Positions 1-7,431 are shown, counted from the first letter of the stretch. The stretch is 19,619 nt of DNA from an uncultured Lachnospiraceae bacterium (GCA_900546495.1 URDN01000048.1:1-19619); one strand, 5' to 3'. Notes: a model not told the origin generated them from the letters alone. Numbers and translations are program-made.

Positions 1-67
1 GACGATATAACACAAGGGAAACAATAAGGGAAAGCTCACCTGCGATAAATCCAGTGTTTTCAAGGGT

Positions 68-96
68 TTGCAGAGAATTTAATAACAAAATATAAC
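68..96 (+). promoter_or_regulatory. Predicted sigma-A promoter of the SF0329-like gene
   Basis: A TTGCAG -35 box (68-73) and a TATAAC -10 box (91-96) are separated by exactly 17 nt. The predicted start point is near 103, about 50 nt before the gene at 155. The -10 box lies in the spacer of a perfect dyad (75-86/98-109), so access to the promoter may be controlled. Position and spacing support the call; no transcript evidence is available. Confidence 0.5.
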
Positions 97-109
97 AGTT
101 ATTAAATTC
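75..109. repeat. Perfect 12-bp inverted repeat around the -10 box
   Basis: GAATTTAATAAC at 75-86 is the exact reverse complement of GTTATTAAATTC at 98-109, with an 11-nt spacer holding the TATAAC box. Weaker outer symmetry exists (GTTTT 56-60 with AAAAC 113-117, and CACCTG 38-43 with CAGGTG 117-122). It could be an operator for a dimeric repressor, an RNA hairpin, or a relic of a recombination site; the sequence does not separate these. Confidence 0.7.
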
Positions 110-154
110 CCTAAAACAGGTGAAATCTCAATCGAAATTTGAGGAGAACAATGA

Positions 155-646
155 ATGGCAACATGGAGTGGTATAAGAAAAAAGTTGGAAACGGAATATC
201 TGGCTCAAAGTCTGCAAGGTCATATTCAGTATTATGCAACATCATATAGCAGGAGTCACGACCATGAGGGACGGGCGGCGATAAGATATGATGGAAAAGA
301 AATCATCAAGGGATGCTATTGGAACAATTGGGCGAAAGCAGACATGTTTCCTCAAGACGAAAAATACGAGAAACGCATGAAAGTAGAAAATGCGTATATG
401 GACGATGTAGCTATAAAATTGGGAATTTTTGACCAACGCTGTTTTTATAATGCATTTGCAGAGTTTGATAATCAAGATATTGAAACAAGCCTTAAAAGTG
501 AAAATTTAATCGTAAAAATATTTGCTGTATTGGATAGACGAGTTGGTAAACGGAGATTAAGAATTATGAAAGAAACTATAATGGAAGAACCAGATACATT
601 CCAAGAGTTTTATGCGATTCGGGCAAAAGCAGAAGGACTGTTATAA
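155..646 (+). CDS. SF0329-like small protein of unknown function
   Basis: This 163-residue soluble protein has no signal peptide or membrane helix. It resembles, from memory, the SF0329 family, whose members begin with a W-S-x-[IL]-R-K-K-L segment (W4 to L11 here) followed by a short aromatic, His/Asp/Gly-containing stretch (residues 35-50, HDHEGRAAIRYDGKEI). No catalytic motif is visible and I assign no function. The ATG at 155 is preferred because GAGGAG (141-146) sits about 8 nt upstream. An ATG at 151 in another frame opens only a 32-codon frame ending at 249. The gene stands alone with its own promoter and terminator, beside a recombinase remnant, so it is probably accessory. The family name is moderately sure; that it is a real gene is likely. 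Confidence 0.65.
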   Translation: MATWSGIRKKLETEYLAQSLQGHIQYYATSYSRSHDHEGRAAIRYDGKEIIKGCYWNNWAKADMFPQDEKYEKRMKVENAYMDDVAIKLGIFDQRCFYNAFAEFDNQDIETSLKSENLIVKIFAVLDRRVGKRRLRIMKETIMEEPDTFQEFYAIRAKAEGLL

Positions 647-660
647 ATTCCCAGTTTGTA

Positions 661-693
661 GAAAAGAGAATGGCGAAAGCTGTTCTCTTTTTT
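661..693 (+). terminator. Rho-independent terminator after the SF0329-like gene
   Basis: A stem formed by GAGAATGGC and GCTGTTCTC (two G-U pairs) closes a GAAA tetraloop, flanked by A-rich sequence and followed by a run of T. It begins 15 nt after the stop codon, so it should end the single-gene transcript. Confidence 0.85.
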
Positions 694-731
694 CATGTAT
701 ATCTTAATTTAAAATCCCATAATTAACATTC

Positions 732-759
732 TTGGCACTGCCCATTGGGCAGCTGCCAA
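732..759. repeat. Strong hairpin at the truncation point of the recombinase remnant
   Basis: TTGGCACTGCCC (732-743) pairs with GGGCAG and TGCCAA (747-752 and 754-759), with a 3-nt loop and one bulged C. No T run follows, so it is not a terminator. Recombinase-like coding begins directly after it, so it may mark the break where the 5' part of that gene was lost. Confidence 0.6.
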
Positions 760-1134
760 ATATGGGTTGCACTTACAGAGCTAGAGAACAAAAAGACGGG
801 CATTGAAGAAGCCAGTGAAACTGAAAAGTTGAAACAGGCACTTGCTGAAGATGAAAACAGTATAAAGAAATATTTTGAAATGTATGCGAAAGCAGATTTT
901 GACGATGAAGATACACGAAATCGGGTGCTTGAATATTTTGTAGATAAGATATATGTGTATAATGACCGTCTGGTGATTACATGGTATCATTCAGATGATA
1001 AAACATCTATTGACCTAGATGCATTAACAGAAATTACAGAAACATCTGAATCTAACACGGTAGATAGGGGTTCGACATTGCTACAGTCAGGTCCACTATG
1101 TGGAAAATGGCTTAAGACCAAGATTTCTCAGTAA
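745..1134 (+). pseudogene. 3' remnant of a large serine recombinase
   Basis: From about position 769 the translation (ELENKK...) has the coiled-coil tail typical of large serine recombinases: a Lys/Glu-rich helix, then F-D-D-E-x-x-R-x-R-V-L-E-Y-F-V-D-K-I and V-Y-N-D-R-L-V-I-T-W-Y. Whole enzymes of this family exceed 450 residues; here only about the last 120 remain, and the N-terminal resolvase domain with its catalytic serine and the zinc-ribbon domain are absent. There is no ribosome binding site or ATG before the homologous part; the open frame begins at a TTG within a hairpin. It is best read as a decayed piece of an integrated element. The truncation is clear and the family assignment is fairly sure. 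Confidence 0.7.
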
Positions 1135-1160
1135 AATCAACGGTTTTAAGCCATTTTTTA
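1105..1160 (+). terminator. Terminator overlapping the end of the recombinase remnant
   Basis: AATGGCTTAAGACC (1106-1119) pairs with GGTTTTAAGCCATT (1142-1155), with one G-U pair, and the right arm continues into TTTTT. The stop codon at 1132-1134 lies in the loop. The layout suits a native terminator retained from the mobile element. Confidence 0.6.
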
Positions 1161-1270
1161 GTGCTTCAAATGAAAGCTGAAAATTCGTAAAAAAGCGGTA
1201 TTTTTACAAAATCTTGTCAGGAATTTTGTCCACCAGTAATTCTTTGATATAGCGAATAGAGAAAGATATG

Positions 1271-1313
1271 CCACTGATCCCAGATTGATCAGTGGTATTT
1301 TTTTGTTTTTTTT
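1271..1313 (+). terminator. Rho-independent terminator
   Basis: CCACTGATC (1271-1279) and GATCAGTGG (1287-1295) form a perfect 9-bp stem with a 7-nt loop, followed by TA and a long T run. It insulates the accessory stretch from the two-component operon. No gene directly precedes it, so it may be the terminator of the gene that flanked this site before the element inserted. Confidence 0.8.
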
Positions 1314-1503
1314 ATTATTTTAATGTGCGGATTTGAAAAGTAGACAAATTGATTCTATTTTGATACTATAATTCCGTATGAAATATTTTTTAGAATCGTT
1401 TTTCTTTTGAGGTAATTTCCATAAAATGAACACATTTATCAGATATACTCAGAATGATGAAAAATAAGCAAATTTGACAGAATATAGAAGACCGGAGGGA
1501 CTT
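1314..1503 (+). promoter_or_regulatory. Leader region of the two-component operon, with a candidate -10 box
   Basis: Together with 1135-1313 this makes a gene-free stretch of 369 nt. It holds the two terminators listed and a consensus TATAAT at 1367-1372. The only -35-like hexamer (TAGACA, 1341-1346) is 20 nt away, too far for a normal promoter, so the call is weak. A 7-bp A/T hairpin at 1187-1207 is also visible upstream. I see no small gene or known RNA family. Confidence 0.3.
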
Positions 1504-1506
1504 ATG

Positions 1507-2181
1507 ATGGATAAATTAAAAATTCTTGTGGTTGATGATGAGAGCAGAATGCGTAAGCTGGTGCGTGACTTTTTGGTAAAACACGATTTTGATGTTGTGG
1601 AAGCCGGAGATGGAGAGGCTGCGTTGGATCTGTTTTATGAGGACAAAGATATTGCATTGATTATTCTGGATGTTATGATGCCAAAAATGAACGGTTGGGA
1701 AGTCTGTCGGGAAATCCGGGAGTCATCTAAGGTGCCAATCATTATGCTGACGGCGAAAAGCGATGAGAGTGATGAGCTGATGGGATTTGATCTGGGGGTG
1801 GATGAGTATATTTCAAAACCGTTTTCACCGAAAATTCTGGTGGCGCGCGTGGAGGCAATTTTGCGCAGAACGAATCAGCTCAGTGTAGAAGGCAGTCTGA
1901 ATATCGGTGGAATCTGCCTGGATAAAAATGCACATACCGTAACGATTGATGGTAAAAATATTGAGATGAGTTTCAAAGAGTTTGAACTGTTGACTTATTT
2001 TATGGAAAATGTAGGGATTGCGTTGTCCAGAGAAAAGATTTTGAATAATGTATGGAATTATGACTATTTCGGCGATGCGAGAACGATTGATACCCATGTC
2101 AAAAAGCTTCGTAGTAAACTTGGCGATAAAGGCGAATACATTAAGACCATATGGGGCATGGGATATAAGTTTGAGGTTTGA
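1507..2181 (+). CDS. OmpR/PhoB-family response regulator
   Basis: This 224-residue cytoplasmic transcription factor should be phosphorylated by the sensor kinase encoded next to it. The receiver domain (about 1-120) has the acidic pair D10/D11, phospho-acceptor D55 (LDVMMP), T82 and K104 (ISKPF). The C-terminal winged helix (about 130-224) carries the usual OmpR features, with the recognition-helix segment ARTIDTHVKKLRSKLG and the final hairpin IWGMGYKFEV. An ATG at 1507 or 1504 is chosen because GGAGGG (1494-1499) is 4-7 nt upstream; the longer TTG start at 1474 has no such site. The last codons and stop (2151-2181) are the first unit of a tandem repeat running to the kinase gene. The target genes cannot be told from sequence. 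Confidence 0.93.
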   Translation: MDKLKILVVDDESRMRKLVRDFLVKHDFDVVEAGDGEAALDLFYEDKDIALIILDVMMPKMNGWEVCREIRESSKVPIIMLTAKSDESDELMGFDLGVDEYISKPFSPKILVARVEAILRRTNQLSVEGSLNIGGICLDKNAHTVTIDGKNIEMSFKEFELLTYFMENVGIALSREKILNNVWNYDYFGDARTIDTHVKKLRSKLGDKGEYIKTIWGMGYKFEV

Positions 2182-2206
2182 CAAAGAATGATGCCCCATA
2201 TGGTCT
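2144..2206. repeat. 16-bp inverted repeat spanning the regulator stop codon
   Basis: AGACCATATGGGGCAT (2144-2159) is the reverse complement of ATGCCCCATATGGTCT (2191-2206). The regulator's last codons and TGA stop sit in the 31-nt loop. The right arm belongs to inserted sequence, so the palindrome joins gene and insert. In RNA it would form a long stem just where translation of the regulator ends. Confidence 0.75.
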
Positions 2207-2402
2207 ATCACCAATGGTTATAAGATGCGCATTCGCGCCCATATCAGACAAGCTGATATGTCAATGGGGCATGGGATATAAGCTTGAGGTTTGACAAAGA
2301 ATGATGCCCCATATGGTCATCACCAATGGTTATAAGATGCGCATTCGCGCCCATATCAGACAAGCTGATATGTCAATGGGGCATGGGATATAAGTTTGAG
2401 GT
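2151..2402. repeat. Tandem array: 113-bp, 112-bp and 27-bp units
   Basis: Unit A (2151-2263) and unit B (2264-2375) are nearly identical, differing by one substitution near the start and a small indel after ATGGTC. A third partial unit (2376-2402) copies only the first 27 bp. Each unit starts with the regulator's 3' codons, so the WGMGYK(F/L)EV coding text appears three times. The non-coding part of each unit, from TTGACA (2178) to TGTCAA (2264), has 6-bp inverted ends and an 8-bp hairpin, CATATCAG-ACAAG-CTGATATG. The kinase ribosome binding site follows directly. The original gene probably ended at the TAA at 2403-2405. Confidence 0.9.
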
Positions 2403-2415
2403 ATAAAGGAGTAAT

Positions 2416-3885
2416 ATGAAAAAACATTCTCTGACGCGGCAGGTTACGTTTATTGTCAGTATTCTGGTAGCAGGGGCAATTTTACTTTGCTGGGTGTTAA
2501 ATACCACGTTACTGCCGCGTTATTATATACACAATAAAAAACAGGTTCTGATGGAAAATTATGAGACAATTTCCAATGCCAGTGAGCAGGATAAGCTGAA
2601 GTCAGATGAGTTCACCGTAACATTTGATAATCTGTGCTCAAATGGTAATATCATGACATTGATCTTACAGCCGGACGGAAAAGTCTTACGTTCTTCTGTC
2701 AATGATCTGGATACCTTGCGGGGGGAACTCTGGAATGTCCTGCTTCATACGGATGATATGGAAGTGCTGTATTCCAACGATCAGTATCAGTTGTTGCGTA
2801 AGAACGATACCCGATTGGATTCTGAATATCTGGTGCTGGTAGGTGTACTGGAAAATGGTGATATGATCCTGATGCGTACCGCGGTGGAAAGTATCCGGGA
2901 AAGCGCGGCTATTTCCAACCGATTCCTGTTGTTTGCAGGAGCGGCAGCAATTATATCAAGCTTGCTTGTGGCATTTTTTACGACAAGGCATATTACAAAA
3001 CCATTGCAGCAGTTGACGGATATTTCCAAGCGTATGGTGGATTTGGATTTTAATGCAAAATATAAGAGCAACCGTTCCAACAGTTACGAAGTGGAAGAAC
3101 TGGGAAATCATATCAACCGCCTGTCAGAAAATCTGGAGCGGACGATTTCTGAGTTAAAGACTGCAAATGTGGAACTGCAGGATGATATTGAGAAGAAGAT
3201 ACAGATTGATGAGATGCGAAAAGAGTTCCTGTCCAATGTATCGCATGAGTTAAAAACACCATTGGCACTGATCCAGGGCTATGCGGAAGGACTGCAGGAA
3301 TGCATCAATGATGATGCGGAAAGCCGTGAATTTTACTGTGATGTCATTATTGATGAGGCGGATAAAATGAACCGTATGGTAAAGAAACTTCTGACGTTGA
3401 ATCAGCTGGAATTTGGCAATGATCAGGTTGTTATGGAACGTTTTAATATGACAGAATTGATCACCGGTGTGGCAAATTCAACAAAAATCCTGAGAGAGCA
3501 GAAAAATATTCGTCTGGAGTTGGAAAATCCGGAGGAAGCATGGGTATGGGGCGACGAGTTCAAAGTAGAAGAAGTTATTACGAACTATATGAGCAATGCC
3601 ATTAACCATGCAGATGGAGAAAAAGTGATTCGTGTGTTCTACACATGTTCCGAAGATAAATTGCGTGTCAGTGTATTCAATACAGGTCAGCCGATCCCGG
3701 AGGAAGATCTTGATAAGATCTGGGTGAAATTCTACAAAGTGGATAAGGCACGGACAAGAGAATACGGTGGCAGCGGCATCGGCTTGTCCATTGTAAAAGC
3801 AATTATGGATTCCTTACACCAGCAATGTGGTGTCATCAACCATGAAGATGGTGTGGAATTCTGGATGGAGCTGAGTACGAAATAA
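2416..3885 (+). CDS. Membrane sensor histidine kinase
   Basis: This 489-residue kinase is the likely partner of the upstream regulator. A transmembrane helix (about 11-31), an extracytoplasmic sensor region (about 32-166) and a second helix (about 167-189) are followed by a HAMP linker (190-243) and a coiled coil. The HisKA helix has phospho-acceptor H277 in SNVSHELKTP. The ATPase domain shows an N box around N394 (SNAINHA), a G1-like NTGQPI (422-427) and a G2 box GGSGIGLSIV (451-460). The G1 aspartate is replaced by asparagine in N-T-G, a common variant. AAAGGAG (2405-2411) lies 4 nt before the ATG. The ligand is unknown; the sensor region matches no domain I recognise. The intervening repeat array may change the kinase-to-regulator ratio. 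Confidence 0.93.
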   Translation: MKKHSLTRQVTFIVSILVAGAILLCWVLNTTLLPRYYIHNKKQVLMENYETISNASEQDKLKSDEFTVTFDNLCSNGNIMTLILQPDGKVLRSSVNDLDTLRGELWNVLLHTDDMEVLYSNDQYQLLRKNDTRLDSEYLVLVGVLENGDMILMRTAVESIRESAAISNRFLLFAGAAAIISSLLVAFFTTRHITKPLQQLTDISKRMVDLDFNAKYKSNRSNSYEVEELGNHINRLSENLERTISELKTANVELQDDIEKKIQIDEMRKEFLSNVSHELKTPLALIQGYAEGLQECINDDAESREFYCDVIIDEADKMNRMVKKLLTLNQLEFGNDQVVMERFNMTELITGVANSTKILREQKNIRLELENPEEAWVWGDEFKVEEVITNYMSNAINHADGEKVIRVFYTCSEDKLRVSVFNTGQPIPEEDLDKIWVKFYKVDKARTREYGGSGIGLSIVKAIMDSLHQQCGVINHEDGVEFWMELSTK

Positions 3886-3901
3886 AGGGAGAGTGAAAAA
3901 G

Positions 3902-4522
3902 ATGATTGCAATTATTGACTATGATGCGGGAAATTTGAAAAGTGTGGAAAAAGCGCTGGCGCATATCGGAGAGGAATGCGTGATCACCCGTGACTTTCAG
4001 ACTATTTTAAATGCGGATAAAGTGATCCTGCCGGGCGTTGGTGCCTTTGGTGATGCCATGGCTAATCTGAAACGATTGGAGCTTGATAAAGTGATCCGTG
4101 AGTTAAATGAAAAACAGACCCCGTTTTTGGGTATTTGTCTGGGACTACAGCTGCTTTTTGAGAGCAGTGAGGAGAGCCCGGGAGTGGAAGGTCTTGGACT
4201 GCTGAAAGGTCAGATCAGACGGATTCCGGACAAAAAAGGACTGAAAATTCCACATATCGGCTGGAATTCCCTTGATTTCCATAACAATGGCAGATTATTT
4301 GCCGGAATGGAAGATCACCCGTATGTCTATTTCGTTCATTCTTATTATCTGCATGCCGAGGAACCAGAAATTGTAAAGGCAACTACAGAGTACAGCACCT
4401 GCATTCATGCATCCGTGGAAAAAGGCAACCTGTTTGCCTGCCAGTTCCACCCGGAGAAGAGCAGTGCTGTGGGATTACAGATCCTGAAAAACTTTGCCGG
4501 AATCGAGGGAGGGTGTGCATAA
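3902..4522 (+). CDS. hisH: Imidazole glycerol phosphate synthase, glutaminase subunit HisH
   Basis: HisH hydrolyses glutamine and passes ammonia to HisF for making imidazole glycerol phosphate and AICAR in histidine synthesis. The 206-residue protein is a class I glutamine amidotransferase with nucleophile C79 (LGICLGLQLL) and H183/E185 (QFHPEKS), plus the oxyanion segment PGVGAF. Its length is typical. ATG 3902 gives the family's usual MIAIIDY start and lies about 9 nt after AGGGAGAG; the GTG at 3893 is too close to that site. It starts 16 nt after the kinase stop and overlaps hisF by one base (TAATG), so it is probably co-transcribed and translationally coupled. No other his genes are in the window. 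Confidence 0.96.
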   Translation: MIAIIDYDAGNLKSVEKALAHIGEECVITRDFQTILNADKVILPGVGAFGDAMANLKRLELDKVIRELNEKQTPFLGICLGLQLLFESSEESPGVEGLGLLKGQIRRIPDKKGLKIPHIGWNSLDFHNNGRLFAGMEDHPYVYFVHSYYLHAEEPEIVKATTEYSTCIHASVEKGNLFACQFHPEKSSAVGLQILKNFAGIEGGCA

Positions 4523-5283
4523 TGTTTACAAAAAGAATTATTCCGTGTCTGGATGTCAATAATGGACGTGTAGTAAAAGGTGTGAATTTCGTAAATTTAA
4601 GAGATGCCGGAGATCCGGTGGAGATCGCGGCAGCTTACGACAAAGCAGGTGCGGATGAGGTTGTTTTCCTTGATATTACAGCATCTTCCGATGCCAGAAA
4701 CACTGTGGTTGATATGGTGCGAAAAGTGGCAGAAAACGTATTTATCCCGTTTACTGTCGGTGGCGGTATCCGTACGGTAGAGGATTTTCGTGCATTATTG
4801 CGAGAAGGTGCAGATAAAATTTCTATCAATTCATCAGCTATTAATACACCGAATCTGATTTCTGATGCGGCAGATAAGTTTGGCAGTCAGTGTGTAGTGG
4901 TTGCCATTGATGCCCGCAAAAGAGAAGACGGAAGTGGCTGGAATATTTATAAAAATGGTGGCAGAATAGATGTTGGTATTGACGCTGTGGAATGGGCCAT
5001 GAAAGTAGACAAACTGGGCGCTGGAGAAATCCTATTAACCAGCATGGACTGTGACGGAACAAAAGCCGGTTATGATTTGGAACTGACCCGTCTCATTGCG
5101 GAAAATGTTTCTATTCCGGTAATTGCATCCGGTGGCGCAGGCACAAAAGAGCATTTTTATGAGGCACTGACGGAAGGAAAAGCAGATGCGGCATTGGCTG
5201 CATCACTGTTCCATTATAAAGAACTGGAAATTATGGATTTGAAAAAATATCTGGCAGACAAAGGCGTATCTGTGCGCCGTTAA
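4522..5283 (+). CDS. hisF: Imidazole glycerol phosphate synthase, cyclase subunit HisF
   Basis: HisF is the (beta-alpha)8-barrel cyclase that uses ammonia from HisH to convert PRFAR to imidazole glycerol phosphate and AICAR. The 253-residue protein keeps both catalytic aspartates at canonical positions, D11 (PCLDVNNG) and D130 (VVAIDARK), and the phosphate-binding glycines (TVGGGI around 78-83, IASGGAG further on). GAGGGAGGG (4505-4513) precedes the ATG, which overlaps the hisH stop. Intact catalytic residues argue for true histidine synthesis over the HisHF-like amidotransferases of surface-sugar pathways. hisI or hisE, which often follow, are absent. Confidence 0.97.
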   Translation: MFTKRIIPCLDVNNGRVVKGVNFVNLRDAGDPVEIAAAYDKAGADEVVFLDITASSDARNTVVDMVRKVAENVFIPFTVGGGIRTVEDFRALLREGADKISINSSAINTPNLISDAADKFGSQCVVVAIDARKREDGSGWNIYKNGGRIDVGIDAVEWAMKVDKLGAGEILLTSMDCDGTKAGYDLELTRLIAENVSIPVIASGGAGTKEHFYEALTEGKADAALAASLFHYKELEIMDLKKYLADKGVSVRR

Positions 5284-5405
5284 AGAATGACTGGTTAATT
5301 TTCACAGAAATGATGGAATTAAGTCAAATAGGATCAGATAGAAAAAAGAGTTTTTGCAAAAATATGCTGTATGCAGAACTATCAGGAATTGAGGGGGGAG
5401 AGAGT

Positions 5406-6080
5406 ATGCCACCAATTACAAATGACTGGCAGCAGCCACTGGCAGAAGAATTTAAGAAACCATATTACAAAGATTTATATAAGAAAGTGCTGGAAGAGTA
5501 CCGGACAAGACAGATTTTTCCGAATCCGGACGATATTTTCAATGCCTTTCATCTGACACCGTTAAAGGATGTCAAAGTCGTGATTCTGGGACAGGATCCA
5601 TATCACAATGACGGACAGGCGCACGGACTCTGTTTTTCTGTGAAGCCGGATGTGGAAGTGCCACCATCTCTGGTCAATATTTATCAGGAGCTGCATGACG
5701 ATCTGGGCTGCAGGATTCCGAATAACGGATATCTGGTAAAATGGGCAAAACAGGGTGTGTTGATGCTGAACACCGTACTTACCGTGCGGGCGCATCAGGC
5801 TAATTCCCATCGGGGCATTGGATGGGAGCAGTTTACCGATGCAGTGATTCGTGCGGTCAATGCACAGGACCGGTCAATCGTATTTTTACTCTGGGGACGT
5901 CCTGCGCAGATGAAAAAGAGTATGTTGAATAATCCGAAACATCTGATTCTGGAAGCACCACATCCAAGTCCATTATCAGCGTATCGTGGATTTTTCGGAT
6001 GTAAACATTTCAGCCAGACAAATGCCTTTTTGGAAAAAAATGGAATTGAGCCGATCGACTGGCAGATCGAGGACGTGTAA
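5406..6080 (+). CDS. ung: Uracil-DNA glycosylase, family 1
   Basis: Ung removes uracil from DNA to start base-excision repair. The 224-residue protein has the water-activating motif GQDPYHNDGQAHGLCFS with catalytic D64, the LLWGRPAQ segment (162-168) and the DNA-intercalation loop HPSPLSAYRGFFG with H186; these positions match the classical bacterial enzymes. ATG 5406 is chosen because a strong GAGGGGGGAG (5391-5400) lies 5 nt upstream and the length fits the family; an in-frame ATG at 5310 would add 32 unrelated residues. The 122 nt between hisF and ung hold no clear promoter or terminator, so some read-through is possible. Confidence 0.97.
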   Translation: MPPITNDWQQPLAEEFKKPYYKDLYKKVLEEYRTRQIFPNPDDIFNAFHLTPLKDVKVVILGQDPYHNDGQAHGLCFSVKPDVEVPPSLVNIYQELHDDLGCRIPNNGYLVKWAKQGVLMLNTVLTVRAHQANSHRGIGWEQFTDAVIRAVNAQDRSIVFLLWGRPAQMKKSMLNNPKHLILEAPHPSPLSAYRGFFGCKHFSQTNAFLEKNGIEPIDWQIEDV

Positions 6081-6102
6081 CTTCTTCAGAGCCGGGCAGA
6101 TT

Positions 6103-6153
6103 CATAATCAAAATTGTAAATCATGCTTGCATGAATGAACACTTTTGATTATG
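6103..6153. repeat. Nested inverted repeat after ung
   Basis: CATAATCAAAA (6103-6113) pairs perfectly with TTTTGATTATG (6143-6153), and the loop contains a second hairpin, TCATGC-TT-GCATGA (6121-6134). No T run follows the outer stem, so termination is uncertain. It abuts the dispersed repeat copy that begins at 6153. Confidence 0.65.
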
Positions 6154-6198
6154 AACGCAGAATAAGCATTCCCCTGCTTCAAGTGCGTAGAGCACTAA
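6153..6198. repeat. Truncated copy of the dispersed hairpin repeat
   Basis: The sequence from GAACGCAG to GAGCACTAA matches the left half of the copies at 15906 and 16068, including the AATAAGCATTCCCC block and the core hairpin AGTGC-GTAGA-GCACT. The right arm (GGGGATGCTTAT type) is missing. The rest of the ung-dgt gap, to 6322, is A-rich and shows nothing else firm. Confidence 0.8.
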
Positions 6199-6322
6199 AA
6201 AGAAGTAGAAAAAATATCAAAAAATTAAAATAGAAAAAAGGAAACAGGAAAAGAATACGGAAATTATTAAATAAGACGTTTTTTTGTCAACTGAGAAACG
6301 ATACAGGGAGTATAATATTTCT

Positions 6323-7330
6323 ATGACAATTCGTGAAGAAATGGAATGTTTGGAACGTACATATATGAGTCCTTATGCAACTCTGAGTGAAAATTCGAGG
6401 GGCAGAGACAGAGAAGAACCGGAATGCGATATTCGTCCGGTTTTTCAGCGTGACCGGGATCGGATCCTGCACTGTAAATCGTTCCGAAGATTAAAGCATA
6501 AGACACAGGTCTTTTTATCTCCGCAGGGAGATCATTACCGAACCCGTCTGACGCATGCGCTTGAAGTTTCCCAGAATGCCAGAACGATTGCAAAAGCACT
6601 TCGGTTGAATGAATCGCTGGTGGAAGCCATTGCACTGGGGCATGATCTTGGACATACGCCATTTGGACATGCAGGGGAAGGCATGCTAAATGAACTCTGT
6701 AATGGTGGATTCAAGCACAATGAACAGAGTGTGCGGATCGTGGAGAAACTGGAAAAGAATGGAAAAGGACTGAATCTGACCTGGGAAGTCCGGGATGGAA
6801 TCCTGAATCACCAGACCAGTTTGATGCCTTCCACACTGGAAGGAAAAATTGTGCGTTTATCTGACAAAATTGCATATATTAATCATGATATCGATGATGC
6901 GATCCGGGCGCATGTGCTGCTGGAAGATGATATTCCGGAGGAATACCGCAAGATTCTGGGATTTGATACGAGAGAGCGGTTAAATACGCTGATCCATGAT
7001 ATTATTGACCACAGCCGGAATCGAAATGATATCTATATGTCGCCAGAAGTGGCAGGTGCCATGCAGGGACTGCGGCAGTTTATGTTTCAGAGCGTGTATA
7101 CTAATCCCATTGCAAAGGGCGAGGAGACCAAGGCGAAGGAACTTTTAGAGCGTTTGTTTGTCTATTATCTGAAGCATATCGATGTACTTCCGGGATATTA
7201 TCTGCAAATGTTAGAGGAAGGCGAAGAAAATGATCGCGTTGTCTGTGATTATATTGCAGGCATGACTGACCAGTATGCTGTGGCAAAATACAATGAGTAT
7301 TTTATGCCAAAATCCTGGCAGGTATATTAA
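6323..7330 (+). CDS. dgt: Deoxyguanosinetriphosphate triphosphohydrolase-like HD protein
   Basis: Dgt-family enzymes hydrolyse dNTPs to deoxynucleoside and triphosphate and help set dNTP pools. The 335-residue protein has the HD metal site: H78 (RLTHALEV), H107/D108 (LGHDLGHTPFGH) and D181 (LSDKIAYINHD). The SFRRLKHKTQVF segment (53-64) is typical of the family. The ATG at 6323 gives the expected MTIREE start; AGGGAG is 12 nt upstream, rather far. A perfect TATAAT at 6311-6316 lies 6 nt before the ATG. A TTG start at 6284 would add 13 residues with no good site. Substrate preference cannot be told. It precedes dnaG and rpoD, a common Firmicute order. Confidence 0.93.
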   Translation: MTIREEMECLERTYMSPYATLSENSRGRDREEPECDIRPVFQRDRDRILHCKSFRRLKHKTQVFLSPQGDHYRTRLTHALEVSQNARTIAKALRLNESLVEAIALGHDLGHTPFGHAGEGMLNELCNGGFKHNEQSVRIVEKLEKNGKGLNLTWEVRDGILNHQTSLMPSTLEGKIVRLSDKIAYINHDIDDAIRAHVLLEDDIPEEYRKILGFDTRERLNTLIHDIIDHSRNRNDIYMSPEVAGAMQGLRQFMFQSVYTNPIAKGEETKAKELLERLFVYYLKHIDVLPGYYLQMLEEGEENDRVVCDYIAGMTDQYAVAKYNEYFMPKSWQVY

Positions 7331-7431
7331 CGGAGACAAAGAACTGTCAGTAAAATGGGTTTATCAAAAAATCAACAAATAGATACTGTGTGTTGCTTCT
7401 ATAAAAGCAAGACAGAATGAAGGAAGGTACT

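Noticed and set aside
3..92. Short open frame at the left edge, possibly the end of a gene
   Set aside because: It is open on both strands by chance and shows no family features; the stretch is too short to judge.
151..249. A 32-codon frame starting 4 nt before the SF0329-like gene
   Set aside because: It shares that gene's ribosome binding site but stops early and has no recognisable features.
2182..2415. CRISPR-like array between regulator and kinase
   Set aside because: The units are contiguous tandem copies that include coding sequence; there are no unique spacers.
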